Shown here: positions 1-10,600 of the stretch, one piece after another | Layout of the letters: each line of letters opens with the position of its first letter | Numbering within the stretch: the stretch's first letter is position 1 | NCBI RefSeq assembly: GCF_019279795.1 | Contig: NC_056739.1 | Span: 18,836,910 to 18,900,909, forward strand | DNA length: 64,000 nucleotides | Direction of reading: 5' to 3' | From: Protopterus annectens | Taxonomy: Eukaryota; Chordata; Ceratodontiformes; Protopteridae | The notes under the pieces: model-generated | Told to the model about the DNA's origin: nothing | The model's database searches: none | The model's input: only the letters and a program-made list of their open reading frames with translations | Position numbers and translations under genes: made by a program

Positions 1-1307
1 CCCCGTCTGGGAGGCATCCGTAGTCAAGGTGGCCACCGGAGGGGGTATAACAAAGGATCTTCCCTGATTCAGATTGGATGGCAGAAGCCACCAGCGGAGG
101 TCCCGTTTGCACGTTTCTGTAATCAGTATGTGATGATTGAGGGGGAGATCTTGAAAAGACCATTGTGTCGATAATAGCCACTGGAGAATCCTCATGTGCA
201 ACCTTGCCAGAGGAACTAGGAGAACCGTGGTAGACATTGAACCTAAAAGTTGCAGGACCATCCTGGCTGGGGCTTTGGATCTTAGAAGCAGGGCTCGGAC
301 CTGATTTTGTAATGTTTGTATCCTTTCGGTAGGAAGGAAGATCCGCATTAGTTTTGAGTCTATCTCTGCTCCTATGAATCTTATGCGCTGAGAAGGCAGC
401 AAGACAGACTTTGACCAGTTGAATGTAATTCCCAGGGAAACACCCAGGAGATGGTGGCTTGTAGGTTCTCTAGTAGTAGATGCCTGGTGGTGGCAGTCAG
501 GAGCCAGTCGTCCAGATAGGGAAACACTTGGAATCCGAGACTCCTCAGGTGAGCAGTCACTACTGCCAAACACTTGGTGAACACCCTGGGGGCTGTGGTG
601 AGACCAAAGGGCAGTGCACAAAATTGGAAATGACTATCTCCCAGGCTGAAGCGCAGATACCTCCTGGACGCCTGATGTATCGGTATGTGATAATAGGCGT
701 CCTTGAGATCTATGGAGCACATCCAAACATCTTTCTCCAACAATGGGAGAATGGATTGTAAAGTGACCATTTGGAATTTGGACTTCATGACGGACTGGTT
801 TAGTTTGCTGAGATCCAAAATGGGTCTCAGGTCCCCTGTATTTTTTGGTACTAAAAAGAACCTTGAGTAATTTCCGGATCCGATCTGGTCTGTGGGGACC
901 GGTTGGATGACTCCTTTTTCTAGCAGCTTTGAAGCTTCTACGGCTGCAATTTCCCTTTGACTGGGTGGAGGGTCCGGGATTTTTTTGGACGGTGGGGGTG
1001 GACGTGTGAAGGGAATGGTGTAACCTCCGGCAATAATCCGAAGCACCCATCTGTCCTGAGTAATAGATTCCCAGGCTTTTAGGTGCTTGGCAAAACGGCT
1101 CCCGACTGGCTCCGGAGCAGCACAGCCGGGCAATCCCTCATGGAGTGTGGGAGGCTGAAGAGCCACGAAAGGACTCGCGGTCTCCAGTGTTGCGGGGGCC
1201 TCTGCCGCCTCTGGGATGGCGTCTCCCAGAAAAATTTCCCCGTCCTCTGCCTCTGGAAGGGGAATCTTCCTGCTGTTGAGGAAAGAATTTCTGTGATTTG
1301 GAACCAC
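1..1307 (-). pseudogene. DIRS A reverse transcriptase, partial
   Basis: Encodes the RT of DIRS A, which copies element RNA into cDNA. An open stretch from 1307 to 381 carries the DIRS RT motifs in order: SRFFLVPK near residue 150, RPILDLSKLN, the catalytic Asp block WMCSIDLKDAYYHI, LPFGLTTAPRVFTK, and the active site FPYLDDWLLTA (around residues 262-272). After the YLDD box the frame is lost near 425, where the conserved text continues in another frame, so this copy is probably inactive. The region 1-380 encodes the RT thumb and the first RNase H motif. It overlaps the 3' end of gag. Family assignment is sure; function of this copy is doubtful. Confidence 0.9.
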
Positions 1308-3433
1308 ATCTACCCTCCTCTTTAGCCTTGGGATAAGGCCGAAGGGAGTGGAAAATCGTGCTCCTCGGCAGATAAAGTCTTTCCCTCCTGCTCACAGCGG
1401 GTAAGAGTGTCTTTACCTTGGGTCCAAACAAAGAGGACCCATCAAAGGGAGCGTCGGCAAAGGAAGACTTGAAGGCCTCCATGAAATGACACAAACGGAG
1501 CCAGGCTTGTCTTCGTAGAGCCACACCTGTGCCTGCAGCTCTGCCGCCTTCGGCCGCATATGAAATGAGCCTCATGGACGAGTTAGAAATCGAGGTAAGG
1601 ATAGCCAACTGAGAGCTAACCGACTGGGCTAGCTGCTCAGGTAGGTTACCTGAGAGGGAGTCTGAGAGCTCCTTGACCAGATCCCTCTGTAGTCTGGTGA
1701 AATGTGCCAAATAATTCAGGGACCTCAGAGTAAAGGCCGCTGAAGTCAGGGTGCGCTTCCCGTGCGGTCCATGCTCCTAGACTCCTTATTAGGAGGATGG
1801 ACGGACGTTGAAGCCTCTGCCACGTCCTGCTGGGTAGCAGATGCCACCACCATGGCATCTACAGCCACGCCTTTCGTTAAGAACTCCTTCTCGGGTGGGG
1901 CAGACAAAAATTTGTTAGGGCGAGAAGGCACTGGTTCCACAGTATCTGGATGTTCCCACGCTCCGACAAACCAAATCCAGGAGCTCGTCAAGGGCGGAGA
2001 CACCCAGGAGGCGGAGGGCTGAGCCCAAGGCCTTGAGGAACACCGACTCATCAGCGGAGGGGGATTTGGAATTCCAGCCGCCTCGTTGCTTGAGGATCTC
2101 TAGAATGTCTGCAAATGAGACATCATCCGAGGATGACTTTGGGGACCCCTCCGCATCATCAAGATCAGTGTCCGATGTAAGAGACTCATCGGGGGAGTCC
2201 ACGTGCTTCCTCTTGCACGATCTCTTCCTTGGGGCTCCTCCAAGACAACTCCGAAAGACCCTCAGGAGGAGGGAACCCCAGTGGGGTAACCACAGGGGCC
2301 GGGGCTCCGCTGCCTAGAGACAGGGGAACTGCCAAAGACCCAGTCTCCATGCCCAGGGAAGGTGCCGGTAAAGCCGTAGAGATGGCCGAAGAAGATTTGG
2401 CCAAGGCACTCCTCATAGCTCTGAAGGCCGGACCCCCAGAATCCTGGGAGGGTCCAGTCTCCAGAGCCATGATAGCAGACGGAAGTCCCGCGGCCGAAGC
2501 ACTGAGAGGGAGGCTTGGAACAGACAGCATTGGTCCCGAAACGTCACCCCCAGGCACGGCCGAAGAAGTCCGTGTGCTAAACTCGGACCCGAAGGCCGGG
2601 GTTGGAGTAAGGGTCGGAGCCGACCCTAGGATCTCTACTGGCTCCATCAGCACCTGCTCCGACGGAGCCGAAGCGGTCGGAGGAGGAATGGCAATGGAAT
2701 GGGCTATCGGCTCCGAAGCCAATTGGGTCGGAGCCGAAACAAATTTCTGAAAGACTGGGGACTGGAAAAGTCTTTGGAGTACCCTGTCTATGTCCGAATC
2801 TGACATCCTTGATGACCTGGAAGAGACCGAACGGGTCCGAGTAGGCCTCTCCAACGGCTCCAAGGGACTAGGGGACCGGCTCGAATCGACTCGATAATTA
2901 TCGGCCGACGGAGTGTCCAAACCAATTTCGATCGGTGCGAAGAGGGCTTCGGCCGAGGAGGAAGTGTCTGAGCGGACAACCTTCATCGGCTCCAAGATCA
3001 GTGGAGCCGATGAAGATGACCCGCCTCGAGGCCCCAGCCGTCGGCTCGAACCCAGAGGAGTCGAGGCTGGAGGCATCGAGGCAGACCGTTCGCCCTCGGC
3101 TCCAAGTCCGTGGAGCCAAGGAGAAGCCTGCCTATGTCTTTTGGCGGTCGGATCCGACGGGCTGGTCGGAGCCGCGCCCATTTTCTTCTTTGCAGGAGAA
3201 GGAGAGGAAGCTAATGCCTCTTCAAATGAGGGTTTAATAAGGCCTTTTAAAATAAGTTTATTTTTCCTCTCTTGGAGGACCCTCGAGGAAAACGCGTGGC
3301 ACACCCTACAGGACTCCTGCAAATGTTTGGCGCCCAAACAGTACACACAGAGAGAATGGTCATCTGTAATTGACATCTTGAAACTACACTTAGTGCACTT
3401 CTTAAACCCTGAAGGCCTAGGAGCCTGTGACAT
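1079..3433 (-). pseudogene. DIRS A gag-like protein
   Basis: First ORF of DIRS A. The chosen start is the Met at 3433 (MSQAPRPSGFKKC), which matches the start region of the other copies. The N-terminus holds a cysteine/histidine-rich zinc-binding block (KKCTKC, then H..CVYCLG..H, C..CH) over about 50 residues, followed by a long Ser/Pro/Ala-rich region. The first frame stays open to about 2186. The rest is spread over other frames (2202-1915, 2051-1746, 1710-1138), so several frameshifts are present. The last part carries a Gly/Arg run (SRGRGRGNFSGR), an RGG-like RNA-binding tail. By position it is the structural RNA-binding protein of the element. Confidence 0.8.
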
Positions 3434-3533
3434 TATGGCAACCAAACTGGTGAACAGCAAATACACTAACTATCACAGAAAAAATTCTTCTTTTAAACAA
3501 GACTGACACAATAGAAAAACAACTAAAGGTATC

Positions 3534-3619
3534 CAAGAACCCTAAAAATAAAAACGGGACTTGAATGACAACGGACTGACAGGGGAAGGCCCTTCAACTC
3601 AAATGGGACCTCTAGTCAG
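3534..3619. promoter_or_regulatory. Two leader hairpins of DIRS A
   Basis: Two stem-loops lie upstream of gag. The first (3534-3563) pairs CAAG with CTTG and CCC with GGG around a 13-nt A-rich loop. The second (3576-3619) pairs CTGAC with GTCAG and CCC with GGG around the 12-nt loop TTCAACTCAAAT. The same loop type recurs in copies F and E with different outer stems. The role is unknown; an RNA signal in the leader is my inference. Confidence 0.55.
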
Positions 3620-3688
3620 ACAATACACAATCACCACACAAATATTTTACCACAAAAAATATTCACTCATACACAAAAAACACGAGAT

Positions 3689-3704
3689 AGCTGTTAAAAC
3701 AGCT
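3689..3704. repeat. 16-nt palindrome in leader of A
   Basis: AGCTGTTAAAACAGCT, arms AGCTGTT/AACAGCT. The same palindrome lies at 52119-52134 in copy F, at the same place relative to the terminal repeat. Its function is not known. Confidence 0.6.
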
Positions 3705-3796
3705 TTTTGTTGAATTTTAGGAAATCCCTGACAGGAAAGTAAGTGAAAAAACACTACTTAGCTCAGCCAAGCTCGAGACCACGTCTTTGCTTGTTA

Positions 3797-3958
3797 GCGG
3801 CAAACGAGATCTGGGGGACTGGTAGTGGTGCATCCTGGGATATAGTAAGCTCAGCCAATAAGAGACTTCACTCTTTGGCATAAGCGTGCCGAGTCGGAGC
3901 CGAGGATCGGCTCCGAACCCATCAGTCAGAATGTAGGCGAGATAGGATCACATAACAT
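3797..3958. repeat. Right terminal repeat of DIRS A
   Basis: Starts with the inner motif GCGGCAAACGAGATCTGGG, shared by nearly all copies here, and ends GATCACATAACAT. It contains the dyad CGGAGCCGA-GGA-TCGGCTCCG. It matches the right end of F (52228-52390). Confidence 0.85.
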
Positions 3959-4367
3959 CAAAAGTTAAAGTATTGTGAAGTAAAAACTGTCACACACACA
4001 CCCTGACAGGGAGGGGGATGGGAGGGAATTAAGGCCTGACTAAAAAAATAAAGAAGGAAAAATAAAGTCAGTCAGAAAAAGCCTCACAATTATCTAAAAA
4101 AAGATAGAATTTTAAGAAAATAGAAAATTTTTCTGATTGGGGGCTAAAAGCTTAGTAATAATAAACACTTGCCAGGAGCTGGTAAAAGGAGGACCTCATC
4201 AGCGAAGCGGCAAACGAGATCTGGGTACTTACCGCCTTGCATCATGGGATATGGGGCTGCCTCGAGCTGGTAAAAGTGACTCTCGAGCTTAGCAAGTGCC
4301 GAGTCGGAGCCGAGGATCGGCTCCGAACCCATCAAGCAAGAATGAAGGCGAGATTGACAACTTAACA
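3959..4367 (-). mobile_element. Leader and right end of older DIRS copy A0
   Basis: This stretch matches the leader and terminal repeat of copy I (59870-60296), including the CA-rich tract, the CCCTGACAGGG block, the inner motif at 4207 and the end GATTGACAACTTAACAT. Only the non-coding 5' region is visible because element A is inserted in it; the rest of A0 should lie to the left of the window. Confidence 0.85.
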
Positions 4368-4458
4368 TCTAGCGTTCAGACTTACTACGGAGTGGCTTGT
4401 TGGACTTTCGGACACCTGTTTGTGGATTTTGTGCTTTGTCTTTTTTTGGTTCTTTTCA

Positions 4459-4460
<2 letters not shown>

Positions 4461-4533
<73 letters not shown>
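4461..4533. repeat. TA dinucleotide microsatellite
   Basis: About 36 uninterrupted TA units, between roughly 90 bp of unassigned sequence (4368-4460) and the L1 fragment. Reading frames through it are low-complexity and not genes. Confidence 0.98.
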
Positions 4534-4536
<3 letters not shown>

Positions 4537-5433
4537 TATGAGCGTTAACTGTTGAGTTCTAACATATTCCTTCAAGTTAGGTAATCCTAAACCACCTTGT
4601 TCCAAGGGAAAAATCAATTTATCCCATTTAACTCTTGCCATCTTCTACTTCCAAATAAATTCCTTCAACTATTTATTAATTAATTACTGTCCACAACTTG
4701 GTTGATAAAATATGACAGACCTGTATATAAAAGTAAAGGGACTAAATCATGTTCACTGCTTGTATAGTACTATCCATATCCATAATCTTGAGCTTCCAGT
4801 TTCTCAGTTTTTGCATCATCTTTTATTTATTCTCTCCCCATATATCCTTAATTGCCACGACACAGCTGTTTTTAATCTATACACCTACATACTTCATCTT
4901 ACCACACCCCCATAAATACAGGTAATGCTGAACCAAATCATGGGTGGGTACATTGTTTACTGATATAGCCGCTGTTTAATCTTCACTAATTTTTTTATCC
5001 CCAAAAGACATGAAAGTCTCAAAGTGTTTCACAACACCAGAATATCCTTTTTTCTGGATTTATCAATTACAAAATTATATATATTAACTTTCTTGATCAC
5101 CATACCAGTTAGATCCTTGAATTTGTGAGTCCCTCATTTCTTGTCGTTGGCTTTAAATGAAAAGGAAAGAACAAAAGGGAAAGAAAGCACCCCTGCCTGG
5201 TTCCTTGCTCAAACACATCTTCTCATTGTGGAACCCTTCCACCTTAACTATTGCCTCTCACCCTTGATACAACTTCCTAAATAACCACACTAATCTATCA
5301 ATAAATGCAAATGCTACCATTACCCAGTAAAATCCCAGTTGACTCTATTGAATGCTTTCTCTGCTTCAAGACCTACTACAAAAAGGCCAGGTTGTCTTGC
5401 ATTCTGATCTCTCCAGATCATTGTTCTTTTAAT
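4534..5433 (-). pseudogene. L1-like LINE fragment, C-terminal part
   Basis: Minus-strand remnant of an L1-clade ORF2. Near 5340-5385 the complement encodes GLEAEKAFNRVNWDF, the L1 form of RT motif A (family usual: DAEKAFD), here with Asn replacing the catalytic Asp. Near 4545-4640 it encodes FPLEQGGLGLPNLKEY, the typical L1 block downstream of RT. Between these the frame is broken repeatedly. The rest of the same L1 lies at 7416-7715, on the other side of an inserted L2-like LINE. It is an old, inactive copy. Confidence 0.8.
5427..5433. repeat. Target-site duplication, left copy (TTTTAAT)
   Basis: TTTTAAT here and at 7416-7422 flank the L2-like LINE. Removing the insert and one copy joins the two L1 halves in one reading frame. 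Confidence 0.6.
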
Positions 5434-7415
5434 TTTATTTATTATTATTTTATTTTACATTTGTTTACCGGGCTAGTCTAACTGGATACATGTCCATTTT
5501 CAGTAGAGGCCCGGGGAGAAAAGCTCCTAGGTAAATACAGCTAAATTAACAAATTTCTGTGAGTTAAGCATAAAAACAAAATCAATACAAAAATACAAGC
5601 AAAAACAGACTGATTTACAGGATAAATTCTAACAATTCAAAGTAAATTGTCAGTATAGAATTAACTCTTAACAGTAGATGCAGTTAATATGGCAGAACCA
5701 AAAAACATATTTTTTTTTTTTTTTTTTTTTTCTGAAGGAAAAGAAGGGGAAGATCAGAGTTTAGGGTGACTATAGAGCTAGTCAGGTTTGGAACAGTAAC
5801 ATAGCCAGTGAGATTTGAGATATACTTTCAGATTATTTTTGAAAATGGATAGTGAGGGAAGTGTAGAAATGTCATTTGGTAGGAGATTCCAGGCTTTCCC
5901 TACTGTATTTGAAAAAAGAGAGTCACCGGCCTTGTTGTTTGTTTTGGTAGAACTAGCTAAGAGTTTATGTGAAGACCTAAGGGAATCTAGGTTCTTGTAG
6001 GGAGTGATTAGTGTGGATAGAGCTGGTGTTTTGGTTGGTGTGTAAAGGGTTTTGTGAGCTATAGTTAGTTGATTGAATTTGATTAGGTTCTGTAGTTCAA
6101 GCCAGCCTAGCTGTTTTAAATTGAGGCAATGATGGGTTCGAAATGGGTTTCCTGTGGCAAATCTGGCGATGTTATTATAGGACCTTTCCAGTTTGCTGAG
6201 GTTGTGTTTAGATAGTTTAGTAAAGATGGGTGAGGCATATAGAAGAGGAGATATTAGATGTGTGTGTGCTATTATTGTACGAGCAGAGGGTAGGAGAAAA
6301 GATTTAATCTGATACAGGGAGCCCAATTTTTTATTAACTGATTTTATAGTATTGTTTATATGTGTATCGAAGTTTAGTTTATTGTCGATGGTGACTCCTA
6401 GTAGTTTAGTGGTAGCTTCAGGAGATATAATAGTCTTGTTGATAGAAGTGACTGTGAAATCCAATGGGGGGTATTTGCTGGTGGGAGAGAATAGAAGGAG
6501 TTTGGTCTTTTTGGGGTTTAAGAGAAGGCATCTGTGAGTAAACCATTTCTCTACTGTGTTGAAGACTTGTTGGGTAAGGTATAGGAGGTCTGAAGAGGAT
6601 GAGGCTGAGCATATAAGTGTAGAATCGTCTGCATATTGTATACATGAGGCTTGAGGGATGGCTAGGTGGAGGTCATTGATGAAAATGGAAAGAGTAGAGG
6701 TCCAAGGATGGATCCTTGGGGGACACCGAGGTTGACTGGTAAGTGGGTAGAGAGGGACTTGTGCCATAGTACTGCCTGCTGTCTATTGTCAAGGTAGGAC
6801 TGGAACCACTGTATGGAGGATGTGTCAGTGATAGGGATTTTATTATGGTAATAAGAATTTGGTGATTCACCATGTCAAAGGCTTTAGATAAGTCAATGAA
6901 TAGGGCAGAAGAGAGTTTGTTTAGACTACGGTGTTTGTTGATAGTATCTGTGAAGGAGAGAAGGGCAGTGGAGGTACTATGTGAAGGTCTAAAACCATGC
7001 TGGCAGTTAGCTAGAAGGTTATTTTGTGTTAAGTGTTGAAGCAGTTGTTTGTGGATGCATTTTTCCATGATCTTAGCTAGAGGTGAGAGGAGGGCAATAG
7101 GTCGATAATTGGAAAGCTTGGTAGATTGGCCACCTTTGTGGAGGGGGATAATATGGGAGATTTTCCATATAGAAGGGATATAGCTTTCAGTAATGGTTCT
7201 GTTGATCAGGATTGATATTGGGAGGGCAATGGCTTTAGCAGCTAGTTGCAGAAATTCTGCAGGTAGTTGGTCTGCTGAGGGAGAGCATGGTTTCAATTTC
7301 TGAAGGAGGGTAAGCACATATGATGTAGGGACGGGGTGAAGTTGAAAGGAGGGAGAACAGTTTGTTTTTTTAGTAGGTAAAGTGAAGTTCTGAGGTGAGA
7401 GCTGGCTAGCTAGTG
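5434..7415 (-). mobile_element. L2-like LINE, 5'-truncated
   Basis: Minus-strand non-LTR retrotransposon with only the RT and C-terminal region. Its 3' end (low coordinates) is an AT-rich simple tail next to the target duplication at 5427-5433, and its 5' truncation is at 7415. The 3' UTR holds a homopolymer of about 22 T at 5710-5731. The RT peptide style (YRPIALLSP, QHGFRPSHSTSTAL, LSKAFDMVNH, YADDSTL) belongs to the Jockey superfamily, most like L2/Rex1; I cannot name the exact clade. Confidence 0.8.
5778..7415 (-). pseudogene. L2-like LINE reverse transcriptase and C-terminal domain
   Basis: Encodes the RT that would prime on nicked target DNA. From 7415 down, motifs appear in order: LKPCSPSADQLPAEF, IIPLHKGGQSTKLSNYRPIALLSPLAK, QHGFRPSHSTSTALLSF, catalytic motif A LFIDLSKAFDMVNH near 6870-6910, then after a frame change near 6760-6850 the catalytic motif C IQYADDSTL near 6610-6640. 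The C-terminal region (KLLGVTIDNKLNF, SPLLYASPIF, NNIARFATGNPFRTH, AWNLLPNDI) runs open to the stop near 5778. Both catalytic Asp sites are present, but the frame break and the lack of endonuclease and ORF1 make this copy dead on arrival. Confidence 0.82.
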
Positions 7416-7715
7416 TTTTAATGCTGTGAAATGCATGCCCCCCTTCCACAAAACTATACTGCTCCGTATCTATCAATTTTGGCAAAATCTTTGTCACTCT
7501 CTTTGCTATTATTGACATAAACACTTAACAAATGTAAATTACATACTCTGCTTTTTCTGGTCAGTGTCCAGACATTGGAACATCTGGATTAGTGCCTTTG
7601 GTGCCCTCTAGTGATGGTAATGAACTTCTCACAAGCTCAAATTTCACCATACCCATAACTCCTGCTGCTGAATTATACAGATTGAGGATGCCAACATTTA
7701 GCCCTGCATCTATCT
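7416..7715 (-). pseudogene. L1-like LINE fragment, upstream part
   Basis: The complement encodes FMSIIAKRVTKILPKLID followed by EQYSFVEGG, matching the L1 RT block that normally reads FxxILAxRLxxxLPxLI...QxGFxxGR. Farther up, to about 7715, short L1-like pieces remain (PEKAEY, SAAGVMG) with frame changes. It joins in frame to the motif A part at 4534-5426 when the L2-like insert is removed. The right limit is approximate. Confidence 0.7.
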
Positions 7716-7884
7716 AAAAAGAATTAAAGAAAAAGAAGGAATTTAAATGTGAGGTCATTTACAGACTCCTCAGAATGTTAATATTTGGAGAGGCAAGGTG
7801 GGAGGGTTGCTCCAGTGTCCAAGACAGAGAGAGAGAGACCAGAGAAATATAATTCAGGTAAGTACATAACTTATGTATTTCTCT
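7716..7884. other. Unassigned stretch with ICR-like text
   Basis: No gene seen. Around 7785-7905 the text resembles the DIRS internal complementary region: a GGAGGCAAGGTGGGAGGGTTGC block like the G-rich stretch before other ICRs, then AGGTAAGTACATAACTT, which matches ICR cores elsewhere. AGAGAAATA and TATTTCTCT flank this as an inverted pair. It directly joins the truncated YR of DIRS B, with no left terminal repeat beyond it. Confidence 0.4.
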
Positions 7885-8714
7885 AGACAAAACAGTGAAG
7901 TTTCTGTTCCGCTCTGTTAGAATAATCAGGGAAAAAAACTGGCAATTCAATAGACTGGTTAATATTCGTCTGGGAAGCAACCTTGGGCAAGAAAGATGGA
8001 TTAGTTCTTAAAGATACTCTATCTTTGTGGAAAACCAAGTATGGGGAACGGACACAGAGAGCATGAAGTTCAGACACCCTCCTGGCTGAAGTAACAGCAA
8101 CCAGAAAAATTGTCTTCCAGGAAAGAAATGTTAATGAGCATGTAGCAGCCGGTTCAAAGGGGGGGCAGAATCAAGGATGCCAGCATTAAATTCAGGTCCC
8201 ATTGCGGAGGGGGATCTTTGATTGGGGGTTTCAGCAGAAAGATCCCTCTAAGAAAAGCTTTGCAAAGCTTGTGAGACATTATGTTTTGATCGGCTAAGCC
8301 AACATGAAAATTTGAGATCGCTGCCAGCTGGACCTTAACTGTCGAGGAAGAAGAACCCGATTGAAAAATCTCAGCCAGGAAGTCCAAGACTGACAGCACT
8401 GGAGCAGTAAAGGGATCTATGTCCCTGGACTTTGCCCAGAAGGAAAAACGCTGCCATTTACTAGCATAAATCCTTCTGGTAGAGGATTTTAGAGAAGCTA
8501 CTATGATATCTCGCACGGGATTAGAAATCATAGGGAGCCTGGCTAAGGAAGGAAGTGGAGCAACCAAGCAGTGAGGTTGAGAGAATGAATGGCCTGGTGC
8601 AGATGACCCGAATGGTGGGTCAGAAGATCTGGAATTGGATCCAGATGCCAAGGCTGAACCAAGAGATGACGATGTAGGGACGGAAACCAAATTTGTCGAG
8701 GCCAGTAAGGGCAA
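7885..8714 (-). pseudogene. DIRS B tyrosine recombinase, C-terminally truncated
   Basis: YR integrates the circular DNA of the element. The open part from 8714 to 8154 gives the N-terminal SAM-like core-binding region (KWQRFSFWAKSRDIDPFTAPVLSVLDFLAEIFQSG, then VKVQLAAISNFHVG, here shown as separate motifs). The catalytic domain starts in a second frame near 8110: ARRVSELHAL holds the first catalytic Arg. It runs through HKDRVSLRTNPSFLPKV to AEQKLHCFV and then stops near 7883. The HxxR motif and the catalytic Tyr present in other copies are absent, so it cannot be an active recombinase. The sequence change near 7885 marks a deletion or recombination. Confidence 0.85.
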
Positions 8715-10600
8715 TGAGAATCAACTTGGCTCTCAAGACGGTAGCTTTCTGAATCACTTGAGGTATCAGCGGGAATGGAGGAAAGGCATAAAGAAGTCCC
8801 CGGGGCCAATCCTGGGTTAGAGCGTCTCTGGGGGGATGGCCTGGTAGTGGAAAGAGGGAGAAGAAGTCTGGGCATTTGCTGTTTTGGGGTGTAGCAAAAA
8901 GGTTGCAGCAAGGGACGCCCCACTTCTGAAAAATCTCGTCCACTACTGATTGTTTGAGAGACCACTCGTGTGGCATGAGAATAGCTCTGCTCAGTCTGTC
9001 CGCTAAGAGGTTGGATTTCCCGGGAATATGCGTTGCTATCAGAAACCGATGAGAGGAGATTGCCCATTGCCAAAGTCTGAGAACTTCTCGACACAGTGGA
9101 TAGGACCTGGTCCCACCCTGTTTGTTGATATACCAGACTACGGACATGTTGTCCGTCTGAACTGCAATAGTCCCTAAAGGAAGAAAGTCGCTGAGGGCTT
9201 GCAATGTTAAAAGCACTGCTCTCATCTCTAGGACATTTATGTGCAGATGGTATTCTATGGGTTGCCAAGTCCCATGGACCATCCTGCCCTGATAATGCCC
9301 CCCCCACCCGATCAGAGAGGCATCCGAAGTGACTGTGGCAACCAGGACTGGGGGAACAAACAGTCGGCCCTGATGGAGTTGCGGAGAAGACATCCACCAG
9401 GTTAGGTGACTCTTGCAAGATTGCGTCACGAAGATCTCGTGGCATGGGAAGCTGCTGGAAGGACCACTGGGTGAACAACATCCACTGCAGAAGACGATGT
9501 GGGCGAGCTAAAGGAAGCAGTACGATGGCCGCAGCCATAAGACCTAGCACCTTCAGGACAAATCTGGCCCTGATCTTTTTGCTGAGTAGTATGATCCGAA
9601 CATACTTTTGGATGTCCAGAATTCTTTGGTTTGTGAGTCTTGCTGACATCCCGACAGTGTCTAATTCTGCACCTATAAAGGTAATAGATTGGCAAGGAGA
9701 CAATGAAGATTTTTCAAAGTTTATAGAGATCCCTAACTGGTTGCAGATGTGAAGAGTGTAGTCCCTGGCCTTGAGAATTTGATGCCTGGTGGTGGCAGAG
9801 AGGAGCTAGTCGTCTAGATATGGAAACACCTGGAATCCTTGACGTATGAGGTGAGCTGTGACCGCTGCCATACATTTGGTAAACACTCTGGGGGCTGTAG
9901 TGAGACCAAAGGGCAGGGCTCTGAATTGAAAATGACTGGTCCCCAGCCGAAAGCAGAGAAACCTTCTGGAGCGCCTGTGAATTTTTATGTGATAGTACGC
10001 ATCCTGAAGGTCTATTGAGCACATCCAGTTGTCCTTGCCCAAAAAGGGTAGAATGGACTGAAGCGTGACCATCCGGAACCTTGCCTTCTTGACAAACTTG
10101 TTTAGTTTGCTGTGGTCTAAAATTGGTCTCCAATCTCCCGTCTTTTTGGGAACCAAAAAGAATCTTGAGTAGATTCCGGATCCTACTTGGTCTGCTGGCA
10201 CTAGTTGGATGGCTCTTTTTGCTAGAAGCTTTGATACCTCCAGCTTTGCCAACTCCCTTAGACCGGGTGAAACGTCTGGAAGGGATTGATGAGGAACAGG
10301 ATATCTCGCGAAAGGGATATTGTAACCCTCGGATATGATCGACTGTACCCATTTGTCTTGAGAAAGGGAACGCCAGGCTATTGGGTACAGTGACAATCTT
10401 CCCCCGACTGCCTCCAAGGGTGGACAGTCGGGCAACACCTCAGGGGTGCTGGAAGGGTTTATCAGAGAGAGGCTCTCTGCTACCCTGATTCTGCGGACCC
10501 CCTCTGCCCCTAGGGTGGCGTTGTTATTACCCCCTCTGCCTCTGGGGTTAAACTGACCACGTGCGTCCGGTGTGACTCCCTGAGATTTACGGAACCACAT
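8543..10600 (-). pseudogene. DIRS B reverse transcriptase-RNase H
   Basis: The RT part is open from 10600 to 9806: SRFFLVPKKTGDWRPILDHSKLN, WMCSIDLQDAYYHIKIH, LPFGLTTAPRVFTKCM, and FPYLDD. A stop (TAG) directly follows YLDD where other copies have Trp, cutting the protein inside the active-site block. After a frame change the RNase H part follows (9429-8620): SDASLIGWGGH, INVLEMRAVL, QTDNMSVVWYINKQGG and HIPGKSNLLADRLSR, the four acidic/His motifs of a DIRS RNase H. The tail CNLFATPQNSKCPDFFSL to KLILIAL corresponds to the methyltransferase-like region known behind RNase H in DIRS pol. Inactive as a whole. Confidence 0.9.

Larger units (their letters stand above)
1..3958 (-). mobile_element. 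DIRS retrotransposon copy A, 5' part
   Basis: Minus-strand DIRS element cut by the window start. From high to low coordinate it shows a right terminal repeat (3797-3958), a leader with hairpins, gag and then RT; RNase H begins at the window edge, where the complement of 1-46 encodes the TTDAS motif. The YR gene and left end are outside the window. It is the same family as copy F: gag and RT peptides and the ITR text match closely. Its outer edge abuts leader sequence of another DIRS (A0), so it is nested. Confidence 0.9.

Noticed and set aside
2229-3506. Long plus-strand open frames opposite gag (also 11071-11688, 12352-12597, 35880-36962, 43784-44311, 50878-51586, 59373-59705)
   Set aside because: They are antisense to gag, low-complexity (the repeated GGAGCC motif gives Gly/Ala/Pro/Asp strings on both strands) and share no domain; the minus-strand frames carry the zinc block.
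4296-4641. Ile-Tyr repeat proteins over the TA tract (also 30564-30849)
   Set aside because: Translations of a TA microsatellite.
5815-6537. Plus-strand frames over the L2-like LINE
   Set aside because: Shadows of the minus-strand RT, which has all conserved motifs.
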